NCBI RefSeq assembly: GCF_000499385.1
Contig: NW_013652667.1
Location: 1-54,186 of the forward strand
From: Eimeria necatrix
Taxonomy: Eukaryota > Apicomplexa > Conoidasida > Eucoccidiorida > Eimeriidae
DNA length: 54,186 nt
Direction of reading: 5' to 3'
Shown here in pieces: positions 25,001 to 37,200 of the stretch. The notes beneath the pieces are model-generated. The model did no database searches, was not told the origin of the DNA, and saw nothing but the letters and a program-made list of their open reading frames with translations. The position numbers were made by a program, and so were the translations under genes. Positions within the stretch are counted from its first letter, which is position 1. The number at the start of each line of letters is the position of its first letter.

Positions 25001-28000
25001 TCGTGCTGCTCTGCTTTACCTGTAAGTGTGTCAGGGTTAAGGGCTAATGGCTCAGCGCGCGCAGGCTAGGGTTGCTTGTCCACACTCGTGTCTCTGGCAG
25101 GATCGAGATATTAGAGTTTCGAGTGCGAATTATTATTAGCTGTAGTTTGTGGCTGTGGGGTAGTGGATCGGCTCAAGGCTTTTGGCTTGTAGCTCGAGGC
25201 TATGCGAGTCTCAGGCACGTGCTGGAGCTGTCGCGGCGCTCTTTAGGGGGTGCCGAGCTGCCTCTTTCCATTGCTGCTCATTTGGGGAACCCCCAGGAAA
25301 ATGTGAGGCCGCTGATTTTAAAGCCCAGCCTCTTAGAGCCACTCATTGCTGGCCGACACCACATAGACAAGTTGCAGCAGATACATGCGGCCTACAACCT
25401 ATACGACACACTCTCTATGGCCGCCTTCCCAAGCGGCCTTTCCCACAGCGCAGCAGCCAATGAAACATCTCCTGAGCGGGCAAGCAACAGCAGCCCAGCT
25501 GCTCCTCGGGAGGGCAAGCAGCATTCGTATGACGCAGAAGCCACGGACCATAATGGTGCGTGCTTTAGCGGCAGCAGCAGCAGCAGCAGCTCAAAAGAGC
25601 AGGGATACGAAATTCAGCGGCAGCCGCCACAGGACAATGTCGCCGGTTCTGCAGGGCGAGCAGGGGGAGAAGCAACGGCAAGCTCAAGCGCCCCAGCAGC
25701 CGACTCAGTAAGCGCAGAAGCAGCAAAAGCAGCAGCAGCAGCGTGGGATCTGTTCCAGCGGCTACGGGGCGAATACGCCTCGAAGGCAGTGGGAGAGCTC
25801 ACGCGGGCAAGAGAGACTTTTCGCCTGCGATTCAGAGAGACAGAAAAGCACAGGACGGGTAGAACTTTATCCTGTGCTGGCGAAAAGGAAGCCCCAAAAA
25901 GGGCTGGCGGGGCTCCCCACAAACGCATGCAGCCCCGTGCAGCCACTGTGGGGGAATCCGCAGGAGGCCCTGGTACGTCAACCGGACGCACGGAGACAAA
26001 GGGGCCTGCAGGGTCTTCCGCAAGCAAAGCAGAGGGGAGCGTGGAGCCCGCAGCAATTCCTGAAGGATCTGCACGGCCATTATCTGCTGTAGAAGAGCCG
26101 CCGTTGTCCCAAGGAAGTGTTAGGGGGGTTCTCTGTGTCTCAGAGAAGGCTAGCGAGTCTGACTGTGCGGGAGAGAGCGCCTTGAAAGAATATTTGGAGG
26201 CCGAAAAATGGAGAAGGCGCATGGGAGGAGGCCGCTGGTTTGTGTCTTTTGCGACACTAGATGACGAACGCAGCCGGGCTGTAGCCCTCAGGTAGCCACG
26301 AGCCCTTAACTAGAGCCTGGCGACTTAACTCATTAGCTAGTGCTTCTGCTAGTTCGTGCCTCTGCAGCCCAGCCTCCAAGTGGCAAGGCAATAATCGGGC
26401 GCTGTTAAGACATTCCCACAGCCACTTGCATATTCCTTTTTCTTTGGGACTAAAAGTCTTATTTAGCAGTAAGAGTCTGGACTTTGTGGTGCAGAGTGCG
26501 GGAGGAGCTAGCCAACCTGCGCGGAGGCTCTTGCGGGGAGTACAGAGCCTCGCCAGTTCCCACGGGTTTTATAGGCCGCCGGCTGCACCTGGGAGGCGTC
26601 TCCACTTGCAGGGGCCTCGTAGGGGCCCTCGAGATGAGATTAGATGAACTCGACGAAAGGAGAGAACAACTCATCAAGGTACGTAGCTTAAGCACCGTAG
26701 GGGTCCCCTTAGCCGTGCGCTTTCGCAGTGGTTTCAGCAAGAGGGACCTGGGGCACCAGGCGGTACCAAAAAGGCCCCAGAGAGTAACAACGAAAGGGCC
26801 TATGGGTACGGTGGTCAAGGGCCCAAAAGGGGGCCGCCTGTTTAAGAACTCTTTGCTTGGCCGTTCGTGGTTTATGCCTACTTAGCGGGAGCATGCGACC
26901 CTTGCACTCGAAAATGCAGTACTGCAGGGCCTCATCACAGCTCTGTCACCCATAGGTGCACAAGCAACTCAGATTAGTGGGGGGCACCATTGGCCCCATT
27001 TGAGCTTAGAGCGCCTTCGTGGCCGGCACTTGCTATCTGCAAATTCTTTTGTTTTTGTCCTGCCGATGTGTCTGAGCCGCTTTGAAATAGTCGTTGAATA
27101 GTCGTTGAAGGCCCGGGCTTTATCTTGCGTCGCTTCTTTTGTATGTTCGAATGTGGGACTGGCTTTGGAATTCGAATTGTTTGCTGCTGCAGACGCTGGA
27201 AGCTCTTGACCACCACGGACGGCCCTCCGCAGATATGCAGGCAGCGTTTGGGGGCTGCCCGCGCTGCAACGAGCTGTGTCAGGCAGACTTGTACGAGCTG
27301 CGCAAGAAGCAGCAGCAGCGGCAGCAGCAGCAGCAGCGGAAGAGCCGCAACACGCAAATCTCCTTGCAGCAGCATCTCCTGTTGCAGCAGCAGCAACTGG
27401 CTGCTTCTGCCGCGTCCCCCAGGAAACGAAGAAAGAAAGGAGGCGCCGATGATGGCCCATTGTGTGGTCTGTGCTTCCACTGCACTGCCGCGCAACAGAT
27501 CTCTGAGTGAGATCCTTAATTCCTAAACCCTTAGCGTTTTTGCATAGGGCCGCCCACCAAAACTTCATTCTTCTTCATGGCATGCCGTTGCATTCGTCTA
27601 TTTTAATCCGTTGTTGTCATAGGCGTGGGATGTAGGGTTGAGGGTTTAGAGTTGAGGCTGCATGCTTTGTGGCTGCAGTTTGCAGTACTTCCTTTACAAC
27701 CGCGTTTCGAAGAACCTCGACGTTGTAACAGCGGATCCTTCGAGCCTTAACATCGTAGGTCTTTCTTTATATCTACTGCTTATCATTTCGTATTAAGAGA
27801 CGATGTTTTCGGGTTTAGGGCTTAGGGTGTGCAGTCTAGGGTTTGTGCTGCGTGCGGCTGCGTAGGAAGGATACCATCACTACGGCGACAGCGAGCTAGT
27901 CCGCTGCCTGCAGCTACTCAGCAGCTTGCTGCGCAAAGATGCATCTTTGGGCGGCCCTCAAGGAGGTCTTTTTGCTGCAGCAGCAGACGAACACTTGAAG

Positions 28001-31000
28001 GAACTGGAGTGTCTTAAACGGGTCAGCGTTGCAAATTTGGATCACTTAGCGTTTAGCCCTTATAGTCACCAGATGGATGGGCTGTTTGCTCGCCCTGTTG
28101 AAGCCTAGAGTTCGATTATTGTTGGCTTTTCATTCCATTCATGAAAGCGCCGAGACAACTTGAGAATTACAAGTTTGCATTGCTGTAGCAGGGGTCATCA
28201 GGTGCCGTTGCTTACTTACTAGGAAGCCACATAACTAAAAGCTGTGGCACACAAAAGCCTCTTATTTGTGCCTGTGGCATGCGGTTTAACATGTGGAGCT
28301 CCGTATTACTTTCTCAAAATGTTGCTGTTGTTGCTTTATTAGGAACTCTCTGCTGCTGGGAGCTACTTGCTGGGAAGCCGCGGCGTTCTTTCGGCCTTTG
28401 ACGAGCTGGAAATGTCTGTTTCTAGGTTCTTTTTGAAGACCCCAGAGTGTGCACCGGAAGAAGCAGCAGCAGCCGGTGCAGGGGCAGTGGTAGGGGGAAC
28501 AGCAGGTGCTCCTCCGGTAGGCGGAATGGCAGCTAAAACCACAGGCGCAGCAGCAGCAGCAACCGATGTGGCAGCAATAGATACAGCGGCAGCAGGCGCA
28601 GCAGCAGCAGGCACAGTAGCAACATGTGCAGCAGCAAGCGGAGCGTTCCCGTCCTCATCAGCACACCGAGCACGGCCACTGCCTGCGCCAGCAACAGCAG
28701 ATGGCGCAGCAGGTGACGGCTTATCGCTACGTCAGGAGCTCCTGCAGCAGCGGTGCGCCTTGGGACCCCTGGAGGTGTCTTGTGTCCTTTCGCAGCTTCT
28801 GGGCGAGTTGAGCCTTTCTAAGAACCAAATCTCCGTGACGTTTACTCGTTATCAGTTTCTTAAGGGGCTTAAAGCCAAGGAACACAAGCCTGTTGTTGCG
28901 CCTGCTGCCCTTTCTGCTGCTGGCGGAGCTGCTAGTGCTGCTGCCGCGGCTACTGTTCCTGGAACAGCAGCAACTGCATACCATATTTGTGCAGCAGCTG
29001 CCGGTGAAAATGCCCATGCTCCTAACCTTTCTTCGCCAGCTGCTGCTCCCAGTCCTTTCCGTGCTACTACTGCTGGTGCTGCTGATGCTGTTGTTGATAT
29101 TCGGATTAAAGATGGGGTTCCAACGGCTACAGACTGCAGCGCAGGGACAACAGCAACAAGCGCAGCAGGGAACAGCATCGGATGTGGTCCCTATAGAACT
29201 CTAGAAGCAATGGACAGGGCATCCCGTGCTGCCGCTGCTGCGCTCGCGAGGCAGCAGCAGAATCAGGAACAAAAAACTACACAGCAACAGCAGGAGCGAC
29301 CACGCCTGAAATTAGAGCTGCAGTCGCAGCAGCAAATGCTGCCAGAGCAGAGCACAACAGTCAGAGCAGAGTTAGGGCAGCAGCAGCCGCATCACAAGGA
29401 GGGGGAGCTACAGGGCCGCATTCAGCAATCAGTTCAAGGCCAAGACCAGCAGCAGCTGGAAAAGCAGCAGCCACAGCAGCAGCAGCCGCAGCAGCACGAG
29501 GATGAGGACCCGCTGCGCTGCCCCATATGTCTGCAAAGAATGCAGGCTCGGGGATGTGTGGTGGTCCTGCCTTGTGGGCACTCGATGTGTTTATCGTGCC
29601 TGCAGAAGCTGCAGCAGCAGCAGCGCCAGCAGCAGCGCCAGCAGCAACAGCAGCGCCAGCAAGGTCCCATCCTAAAGTGTGCAATTTGCCGTCACCAATT
29701 TTGCCTATCAGATGCTGCCCTTGTTGCTTCTGCTACTTCGTCCACTGCAGCAGCAGCCGAGCAGCACAAAGATCAACTGCATCCGCAAGGTCCAAAGCAG
29801 CAACAGCAAACACAACAGCAAGGACTGCCTAGCCGCTCCCGCTCAGCCTCTCCCGAACGCATGCCTGCAGGCGCCGCGGTGCGCTGACTCGGTGCAGTTT
29901 TAGTAGCATCGCACTATTTGTGAACCGTCCATGTACCTTCAGGCACTTACTCGTAATGCTGAATGAGCACACATATGTGTACATATGTATGAACATACAC
30001 ATTGTACACGGCCTTACGTATGTGTACGTACAGTGTGTATCTACACATCACATGTATATGTGTGTTCTATAACTTCCAGCTGACCAGCCTGCGCGCCCTT
30101 GCAGACTGGTGTCGGTGTACTTAAAAGCACATTCTGCGTGTGGTTTGCTTATGTTGAGAGGGCTGCTCTTCTTCTGTGGCTGCGCCGGCGATTTACACCG
30201 GAAGCTGTGATTGTGACTACTGCTGTGTGACTACTGCTGTTGACTCTCTTGCTGCTGCAGGAAGGCCGAGGTGGCCAGGGGCCACACTCCGCGAAGTTTG
30301 CTGCTGTCATCAACAAAATTGTAGAGCTGGTGGGGACCCCGCAAGGCGCGAAGGGAGCCCTGGGGTCCCCAGGGTTGACCCCCAGTAGCACGGAGCAGCC
30401 GAACCAAGCCTTGAAGCATTCTAGGCCACGAGACCTGCAGCAACGGCTGCAGCAGCGGGATGGAAGCCAGCAGGTGCAAATTCTGCAGCAGCCGCTGGAG
30501 CCGCAGCAACAGGAACAAGAAGGTGAAAAAGTGTTAGTGTTCTCCGAGTGGCGAGAAGTGCTGCTGCTGCTTCGTTCCTCTCTGCGCCAGTTGAATATCA
30601 GCAGCTTGTGCTACTACGGGTCTCGGAAGGAAGTAGCAGCAATAAAAGCCTTCAGCAGCAGTACCAGCGAAGGGGGTCCCCAGGTGCTGCTGTGCTGCCT
30701 GCGAAAGGCTGGAAGGGGCCTCAACCTCACAGCTGCTCGCTACGTTCTCTTTGTTGACTTCCCCCTCAACGCAGCAGAAGAGACGCAGGCCATCGGCAGG
30801 GTGTACAGGATCTCACAAACAAGGCAAACGCACGTCTGGAGGTAGCAAACGATAAACCCTAAAATCTAAGCCGCAATCCCTAAATTGTATATATCTGAAG
30901 CGTGTTGTGCACTGGCGCTGCTGTTCTTAGCTTGAGGAGAGGCCAGCCTCTGTACAGACACAACGCTGATTTGGCTAGCTCAGCGCTTCATGAGAAGGGT

Positions 31001-31963
31001 TTAGCGTTTAGGGTTTCCGCTGCAGGTTCATTGTTAAGGACACCGTGGAGGAGCGAGTAGCGCAACTGCGCCGAACCCGCAAGGCCTCAAAAAGTTCCAG
31101 CGAGGCCCTACTCTGCGAGGTACTGTTTACCCAGGGCCAGAGCCCAAGCGTAAATTAAAGCCTGATAACCACTAAAGCTTGGATGGTAAACGTAAACACA
31201 TAACTGGAATGCAGCCGCTAGTTTGCAACTCGCAAGCCATTGGGGAAGAACTTAACTTAACATTTAGCTCTGACTCTGAGCGCGAATCCCCAGCAAGGAC
31301 TATCAGAAGATCAGAAGAGCACCGGGAGCTTTTCTAGAGCGCTGCTTATGAGCAGCAGGAGCTGTGCATTGCTGGTGGCTTTGTTTCAGCAGCAGCAGCA
31401 GCTACCTCCCGTTTCACTGTTGTCCTCTGCTTCAGCGACTTTCCCTCGAAGACCTCCACCAGCTGTTGCAGGTCGAGGAGGAAGCAGCGGCTGCTGCTCC
31501 CAACTGTACCTCAACCACAACAGCAGCTGCTGCAGAGCCAAGCACTGCTGCAGCCGCTGCCGCTGCGTGTGACGCGGCGTCAGATGCCGCCGCGTCCCCC
31601 AGAAGTAGCCCTCTGGGGTCACCAAAAGCAGCAAGTGGAGCACAAGCAGCAGCAGCAGCCACATCAAGCTGCCCCTTTGTTGGCCTGCTGCCAGGTTGTG
31701 GGGCCACAGAGGACAGGGACTACGAGGAAGCACTGTGGGAGCGCGCAGCAAAGACAGTAGAAGAGGATAGAGCGGAGGCCCTCGAAGTTGCCCTCGGGGG
31801 ATTTTTGACTGAAGAGGACTTGGTGCTGCACGAGCAGCAGCAGCAGCAACAGGAGCAGCAGCATCAGCTTGAGCGGCAACAAAACCAAAGCAAGCGGAGG
31901 TGCACAAGGGGCCCAGTAAAGAGGGCAGCTGACGCAGAGACCTTGCATGCAGCCCCAGGCTAG
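19078..31963 (+). CDS. SHPRH-type SNF2 helicase / RING E3 ubiquitin ligase
   Basis: Sixteen exons with every phase closing: 19078-22530, 22717-23152, 23392-23620, 23794-24011, 24208-24671, 24918-25021, 25215-26291, 26495-26678, 26886-26918, 27193-27506, 27679-27754, 27866-28021, 28343-29878, 30261-30841, 31026-31119, 31436-31963; about 3160 residues. Seen in order: LRPYQQRAV (about 738), Walker A DSMGLGKSV (860), a PHD-type finger starting CCICG and ending CPFC (972-1057), LLVCPAAIVDQW (1110), DEAQ box (1289), RWCVSGTP (1315), LIWRTDMS, VERFFYQRQQ, a long helical insert, a C3HC4 RING with CPIC, CGHSMCLSC and CAIC (2640-2700), then the second helicase lobe with VLVFSEW (2851) and QAIGRVYRISQT (2936). 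A PHD in lobe 1, DEAQ, and a RING between the lobes define SHPRH (Rad5-like PCNA ubiquitination and replication-stress tolerance, nuclear). Human SHPRH is about 1680 residues; the excess here is Ala/Ser/Gln runs. Function is inferred by family. Confidence 0.9.
29960..30065. repeat. CA/TG-TA rich microsatellite-like tract in a helicase intron
   Basis: A degenerate run of ACATATGTGTAC-like units with several short palindromes (ACATATGT, TACGTA, GTGTAC). It lies inside the 382-base intron between the RING exon and the second helicase lobe. It differs from the CAG triplets seen in the exons. Confidence 0.7.
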
Positions 31964-32270
31964 CTACGGTTGGGGGGCCCCTAGCATGGGTAACTAGCTG
32001 TGGCGAGCTACTTGAGTGCACGGGACCTTTGACACATGCAGCTGAAGCCCCCTGCCGTCACAACTTACAGCTAGCTGTTGCAGCTAGCTTCGGCCTGCCA
32101 GATGAGACCATCCACAGGAAACGGCGGTGGGAGCTCCAAGAAGGTGCAGAGAGGTGGGCCGACGCGGGGAGCCACTCTTCTACACGGCTAGCTAGCAGCA
32201 GCTGAAATAGCGAAGAACATAACTTGGAACGAAAAGAGGCGTAGCTACGCAGCGAAAATCGAGGGGTCTC

Positions 32271-32323
32271 CTAGCTAGCTAGCTAGCTAGCTAGCTAGCT
32301 GGTTAGCAGCTAGCTAGCTAGCT
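32271..32323. repeat. (AGCT)n tetranucleotide repeat
   Basis: Uninterrupted CTAG/AGCT units from 32271 to 32301, a short gap, then more units to 32323. Each AGCT is its own reverse complement, so the block is fully self-complementary and could extrude as a hairpin. Isolated TAGCTAGC pieces also occur nearby at about 32190-32210. Confidence 0.9.
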
Positions 32324-32547
32324 GCAGGGAAGAATCACTTTGTATTACGTTTAACAACTTGTCTCTTGGCAAACTCTCTGCTGGACTCAATAACAAGCCT
32401 CACTGAGTGGATCCAGAGGGAAATGTTGTGCCCGCAAGCGCGCAACCATACGATACAAACGAACGACAAACAAACGAAACATTGGGGGAAAACGGTGTCA
32501 GTGAAAACCCGAAAAGGCGCGCAAGCAGGAGGAACCCGTTATGCGTG

Positions 32548-32740
32548 TTTCTTATATATATAGGTGTTCCGTGTAGTTATGTACATTTCTACGTATCCAT
32601 ATGTATATATACCATATGTGTATATGCCAATGATGCGTACAGGACATCTGTACATCTACATACACGTACAAATGAACATTATATATATATTTGTATACAT
32701 ATACGAATGCGTGTATATTCGCACGTATATACATAAACAT
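32548..32740. repeat. A/T-rich TA/TG microsatellite-like block
   Basis: About 190 bases of degenerate TATATA, GTATAT and CATATG units, markedly more A/T-rich than the flanks. No gene or origin motif was recognised. Confidence 0.7.
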
Positions 32741-33035
32741 GTATGAGGTCCATCTGGGACTGAGTGAAGCCCGTGAGGACTGGACTACAGCTGTATCGCC
32801 ACTAACAGCGTTCACTCAGCGCGGCCGCCTGTGGGGCAGCACGACTGAGAGCGAAGGGCTCTAGCGGCAGCTGAAGCTGAAGTGCGGAGGCGCAGCGCTG
32901 CGGTTTAGGGTTACCAACAGCAGACCCTAGGCTGCACTAGACTGCAGGTATCACGGTGCAGTGCAGTCTTGTGAAGAGATGAGTGAACGGAGAAGGAGCG
33001 GGCTCCTTCGGGCCTTGAGTTTCTACTACATTAGA

Positions 33036-34110
33036 TTATCCAAGGCGTTGCATCATTTGGGAGGCTTGGCGGGGCACTAAACTCTGCACAAACTGCCGCT
33101 GCCAGCGAAACGGAAGCAGCAGCAAAGTGTGGCTGGTGTTGCTGCCGCATTGCAGCTGTAGCGGGAGACACAGCGGCCAGGCAGCAAAGCCAACAGGCAA
33201 ATAGTAAAAAAACCTTCCAAAGAACCGGCAAATTTTTCGAAGGGAGTGTGAAACGGTCTGCAGTGTATGCTCTAGCCAGCGCCCGTACTGCTCTCGCTGT
33301 GGTAGCCGCTGCTGCAGAACTACAGCATCACCTAACTTGCTGACATCAAAAACGTCACAGAGCTCACTTATAAGGGGTATAGGCAAAGCTTAAGGATAAG
33401 AACAAGCGCTAAGGACAAACAAAGCGGAAAATTAAAACGAAACAACCACAACAGCACATGCTGGGAGGGCCCCGTGTACCCACCGGCGCCCCGCGCAGTG
33501 ACTGCAGGCCCCCGTAGGGGCAACGGGGTGGGGGGCTGTTTGTTTTGTGTTTCGTTTGCTCGGCTTTTATACGTTTTAGAGTTATTTTACTCTAAACTTT
33601 AAATAATGCGTGATTAAGCACAAGCTGCAGCAGCTGCTGCCTTTTGCGGCACGCCAGCTACGACGGCAGCCCTCGGGATTCGTTCAGCAGCGACAGCAGC
33701 AGCAGCGACGAAGGTGTCAAGTATAGCACCCACAGCGGTCTGCTGTACTCAGTTTGCTTTATTGTTTAGCTGCTGCAGCAGCAAGCCCGCAGAAGCTGCA
33801 GCTCTTGCTGCAGCTGAAGGGCACAGTCTGCCGTTGGAGGGGCCCCCTGGTGCTGCTTCGTGACTTCACTTCCATCCTTTTTTCGATTCGTTTGTCTGAG
33901 TCCCTCTGAGCCTTATAGGCGCGCTCCAAAGGAGCTTTTTTGGACCAACCAATCTGCTGTTTCTCTGCTGTTTCTGCTGCCGCCTTGCCAACGCACAGTT
34001 GCAGCAGGGCCCACCGCAGCCCCAGCAGCAGGAGCTGCAGCAGCTGCTCCTCTAGGTACACGATGGGCTGCCCGGAAGGCGCAGCTCGCCGCCGAATTGG
34101 ACACAAGGGC
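33036..34110 (-). CDS. Unresolved minus-strand exons, possibly two short genes
   Basis: Two phase-consistent exon pairs are visible. Pair A: an exon ending at 33870 (donor GTGAAG), whose frame is open back to about 34100 and includes GWSKKAPLERAYKAQRD, joins phase 0 to 33766-33846, which contains LQLQQELQLLRA and stops at 33766. Pair B: 33214-33366 (contains CDVFDVSKLGDAV and HTLQTVSHSLRKI) joins 33036-33132, ending QMMQRLG at a stop at 33036. I could not link A to B, or find an ATG for either. The upstream end of pair A comes within about 100 bases of the ApiAP2 start on the other strand. An alternative terminal exon at 33618-33740, also in phase 0, reads Ala/Val-rich with ERIPRAAVVAG. None of the pieces resembles a family I know. 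Confidence 0.35.
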
Positions 34111-34208
34111 TACTTTCCAAAACCAGCACTTGTTTTCTGCAACGGCACTGGGAGAGGCAGTAGCAGCGATACAGCAGCAGAGGCCGTGGGCGATTGCTAG
34201 TTGGAGAG

Positions 34209-37200
34209 ATGTCCCAAGTGGACACGCTGCTGCAGCAGCAGCTTTTGCTGCAGCAGCCGCAGCCGCTTGTTTCCGTTGGGGAAGACGGGACAGAGGGAGC
34301 AGTAGCAGCAGCACCTGCCGGTGCGCTTGCTGCTGCAGTCGCGCCGCCCTGGCTGCCTCCTGCTGCTGCTGCAGCTGCAGCGGACGGAGACCAAACCACT
34401 ACGGCAAGCTGTACGCCCACCTCTTGCTGCTCCTGTCCGGGTACTGGCGGCAGCAGCAACGGCGGCAGCAACAGCACCAGCAAGACCCTAGCTGTGGACT
34501 CTGCTGCAGCAACAGACCCTTCCAACACGCCTGAAGCAGCAGCAGCAGCTGCTGCTGCTGCTTTTTCTGTTGTGGATTCGCCGACTCTCCTCCAGCAGGC
34601 GGCAGGACAAGACAGTGCTGCTGCTGCCAGCAGCAGCAGCAGCGGCGTGCAGGAAACTGAAGCAGCAATCGTTGGTGCTGCCACTGCTGTGGAAATGCCG
34701 GCCGCAACGGATACACAGAGCAGCGAGGCTGCCGCTGCAGTGTCAACAGCAGAAGCTGCAGCAGCAGCAACGGAAGCACAAGCCACAACGGACGCGGCGG
34801 CAACGGGAGCCGCAGAGGCGGCAGCAGCAGCATCCCCTCCTGTTGTTGTGGAGGAGGTAGCAGCAGCAGCAGTAAACAGCGCCCGTATGACTGCAGCAAC
34901 AGCTGCAGCAGAAGGGCAAGCCGCAGTCGATTTTACCTCAGCAGCAGCAGCACCTGCTGCTGGTGATTTGGGTGCTTCCAATGCAGCAGCAGCAGCTGCT
35001 GCGGAAGCAGCAGCATCAGCTGTAGGGTCGCTGGGACCGCAGCTGCTCGGCTCGGATCTGCGTCTTCTGCTGCAGCAAGAGTCCCTGAACCTGCTGCAGG
35101 CAACCCAAGCAGCAGCAGCATCGGCCAAGGAGGCAGCAGCCTCAGCGGACTTGGCAGCAAAACACGCAGGCGTAGCAGCAGATGCTGTGGCGCAGCTCGC
35201 TGCTGCTGTGCGCTACTGCAGGCGTCCAATTAGCAGCAGCAGCAGCTTCCCCACAGCAGCAGCAGCCGCACCGCAGGCTCCCAAGCGCGGCAACGGCGGA
35301 AGGGCGCCAAGGTCAAGAGGAGCAAAACGCGTGCGGGGGCAGCAGCCTGCTGCCTCCAGCAGCAGCAGCAGCGCCGCCGTAGCAGCAGCAGCAGCGGAAA
35401 TGTCAGGGACGGCATCTTCCGCTGCGCCATCCGCAGCAGCTGCTGCTGCAGCAGAGCAGCAGCATCAGCATGAGGGCTGCTGCAGTGACGGCGGGGAGGG
35501 AGCCCGCGATGCGGTGCGATGTTCGTCTGCGACTGCATTGTGGCTGGAGGAGAGAGCAGCAGCAACGGCAGCAGCGGCAGCAGCGTTGCTTCAGGAGCAG
35601 CAGGGCAGCAACAACGCCCAGTGGAACAGCGAAGCAGCAGCAGCTGCAGCAGCTGCTGCAGCAGGTGATGCGAAGTTTCTAAGTGATGTGCCAGGGGTTT
35701 CTTTCAGGGCGACTCCTCATTGTGGCTGGCGCTTTCGCTGGAAAGACACTGAGACAGGTATGGGTTTAAGCGCAAGGGTTTAGGGTTTAGGGTTCATGTA
35801 AATGGATCCTTCTGCGGGCTTACGGCCTGCGACTGAGGGTGCCCTGGCGGGGAATTGCAGCTCTGTGATTTCGGGGTAAGGGGTTCAAGTTTAGAATGTA
35901 AGGTTTAAAATTTAGGGTTTAGGGTTTAAGGTTTGGGGTTTGCGCAGGGCGAGAGTACTCGCGCTGCTTTTCAGTCAACAAGTTTGGGTTTCTGAGGGCC
36001 AAAACTTTGGCTGAGTCGATTGCTAAGGAGCTCAAGGAGGGTAAGTTTACTTTGTAAACCCTAAACCCTAAGCCACAGGCGCTAGCGTGCAGAGCGCCAG
36101 TGTCGCGGCGCTAAATTGAATAGGCGAGTTCCCGAAGGCCGTCCAAACCCTAAACCCTCGCGTCTATCGAAAGCAGTTTGCTGCGGTAGATCCAGTGCGT
36201 GGTGTTGCTGCTGATGTGTTGTGCCGCAGCGGCAGCTGCAACGGGTGATGCGGACTTGGCTGCCCAGCTACAGCAGCAACAGCAGCAGTGCGGGGGCCCT
36301 CTCTCCTCGGAGGACGATTTTGCGGCTGCAGCAACAGCAGCAGCAGCAGCGGCGTGCAAGCAGCAACAGCAGCAGCAACAGCAACAACGGCTGCAAAGCG
36401 GAGTTAAGGGTGTTGTTTTTGAATCGACGCGGGGCTGCTGGCGAGGTGTTGTCACAGATAAGGCTACTGGGAAGCAGGTACGTTTGTGGCAACTGCAGCA
36501 GCAGTGGCAGCAAGCGCAGCTGCAGGAGCAGCTGGAGCAGCCTCAGCAGCAATGATTTTTGGTGTTTGCGGTGGCGGTGTGCTGCTGCTGCAGGTTGTGC
36601 GGCGCTTCAGCGTACGTAAGTATGGCCACGCAGATGCCCAAAGAAGGGCCGAAGAATTTTGCCTGCAGCAGCAGCAGCAGCAGCTCCTGCAGCTGGCAGT
36701 GCAGTCGGAGGCAGCAGCGGCTGCAGCTGCAGCAGGTGCGAATCCTACCATGTCTTTTATTGACTACGACCCGAAGCTGCTGCTGCTGCCGGAGATGGCA
36801 GTCCAGCAGCAGATGCTGCTGCAGCTGAAACGAGAAGCAGAGCTGCAGCAGCAACAGCAGGCCCTCGGTGTAGCAGCAACAGCAGCACCTCCTTCAGATG
36901 TTGCAGCTGCTCCATCGGGGTCTCCAACACAGCCTTTGCTGCTGGGAGCGCAGCAGCTGCTGCAAGAGAACAGTAGCAGCAGCAGGGAGCCAGCAGAAGA
37001 CACCAACAGCAGCGAGGCGTTGCTGCGGCAGCAGCAGAGGCTGCTGCTGCAGCATGAGCTTCTGTTGGCATCGTGCGCCGGGCAGCAGCAGCAGCAGACG
37101 GACGCCGGAGTGAAGGATACGGCTGCTGCTGCTGCTGCTGCTGCTGTGGGGCAGGACCCGTTGCACTGCTTCTCGCTGCCGCTGCAGGACTCCGGTTTGC

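Larger units (their letters stand above)
31964..33035. other. Spacer with simple repeats, no gene seen
   Basis: About 1.07 kb after the helicase stop. It includes a CTAG/AGCT tetranucleotide block near 32271-32323, an A/T-rich TATATA/GTATAC block near 32548-32740, and a G/C-richer end. Short open frames at 32366-32815 run through the A/T tract and are composition artefacts. Both ends face gene 3' ends in the present model, since the neighbour to the right is on the minus strand. Confidence 0.45.

Noticed and set aside
32271..32323. CRISPR array or attachment site
   Set aside because: It is a simple tetranucleotide repeat without spacers, in eukaryotic sequence.
34052..35128. 358-codon minus-strand Ala-rich frame opposite the ApiAP2 gene
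   Set aside because: Same triplet mirror effect; the plus frame runs into an AP2 domain with matching intron phase.
35775..36158. A true telomere or chromosome end
   Set aside because: The units are few, degenerate and face both ways inside introns of a conserved gene, as expected for dispersed telomere-like repeats.
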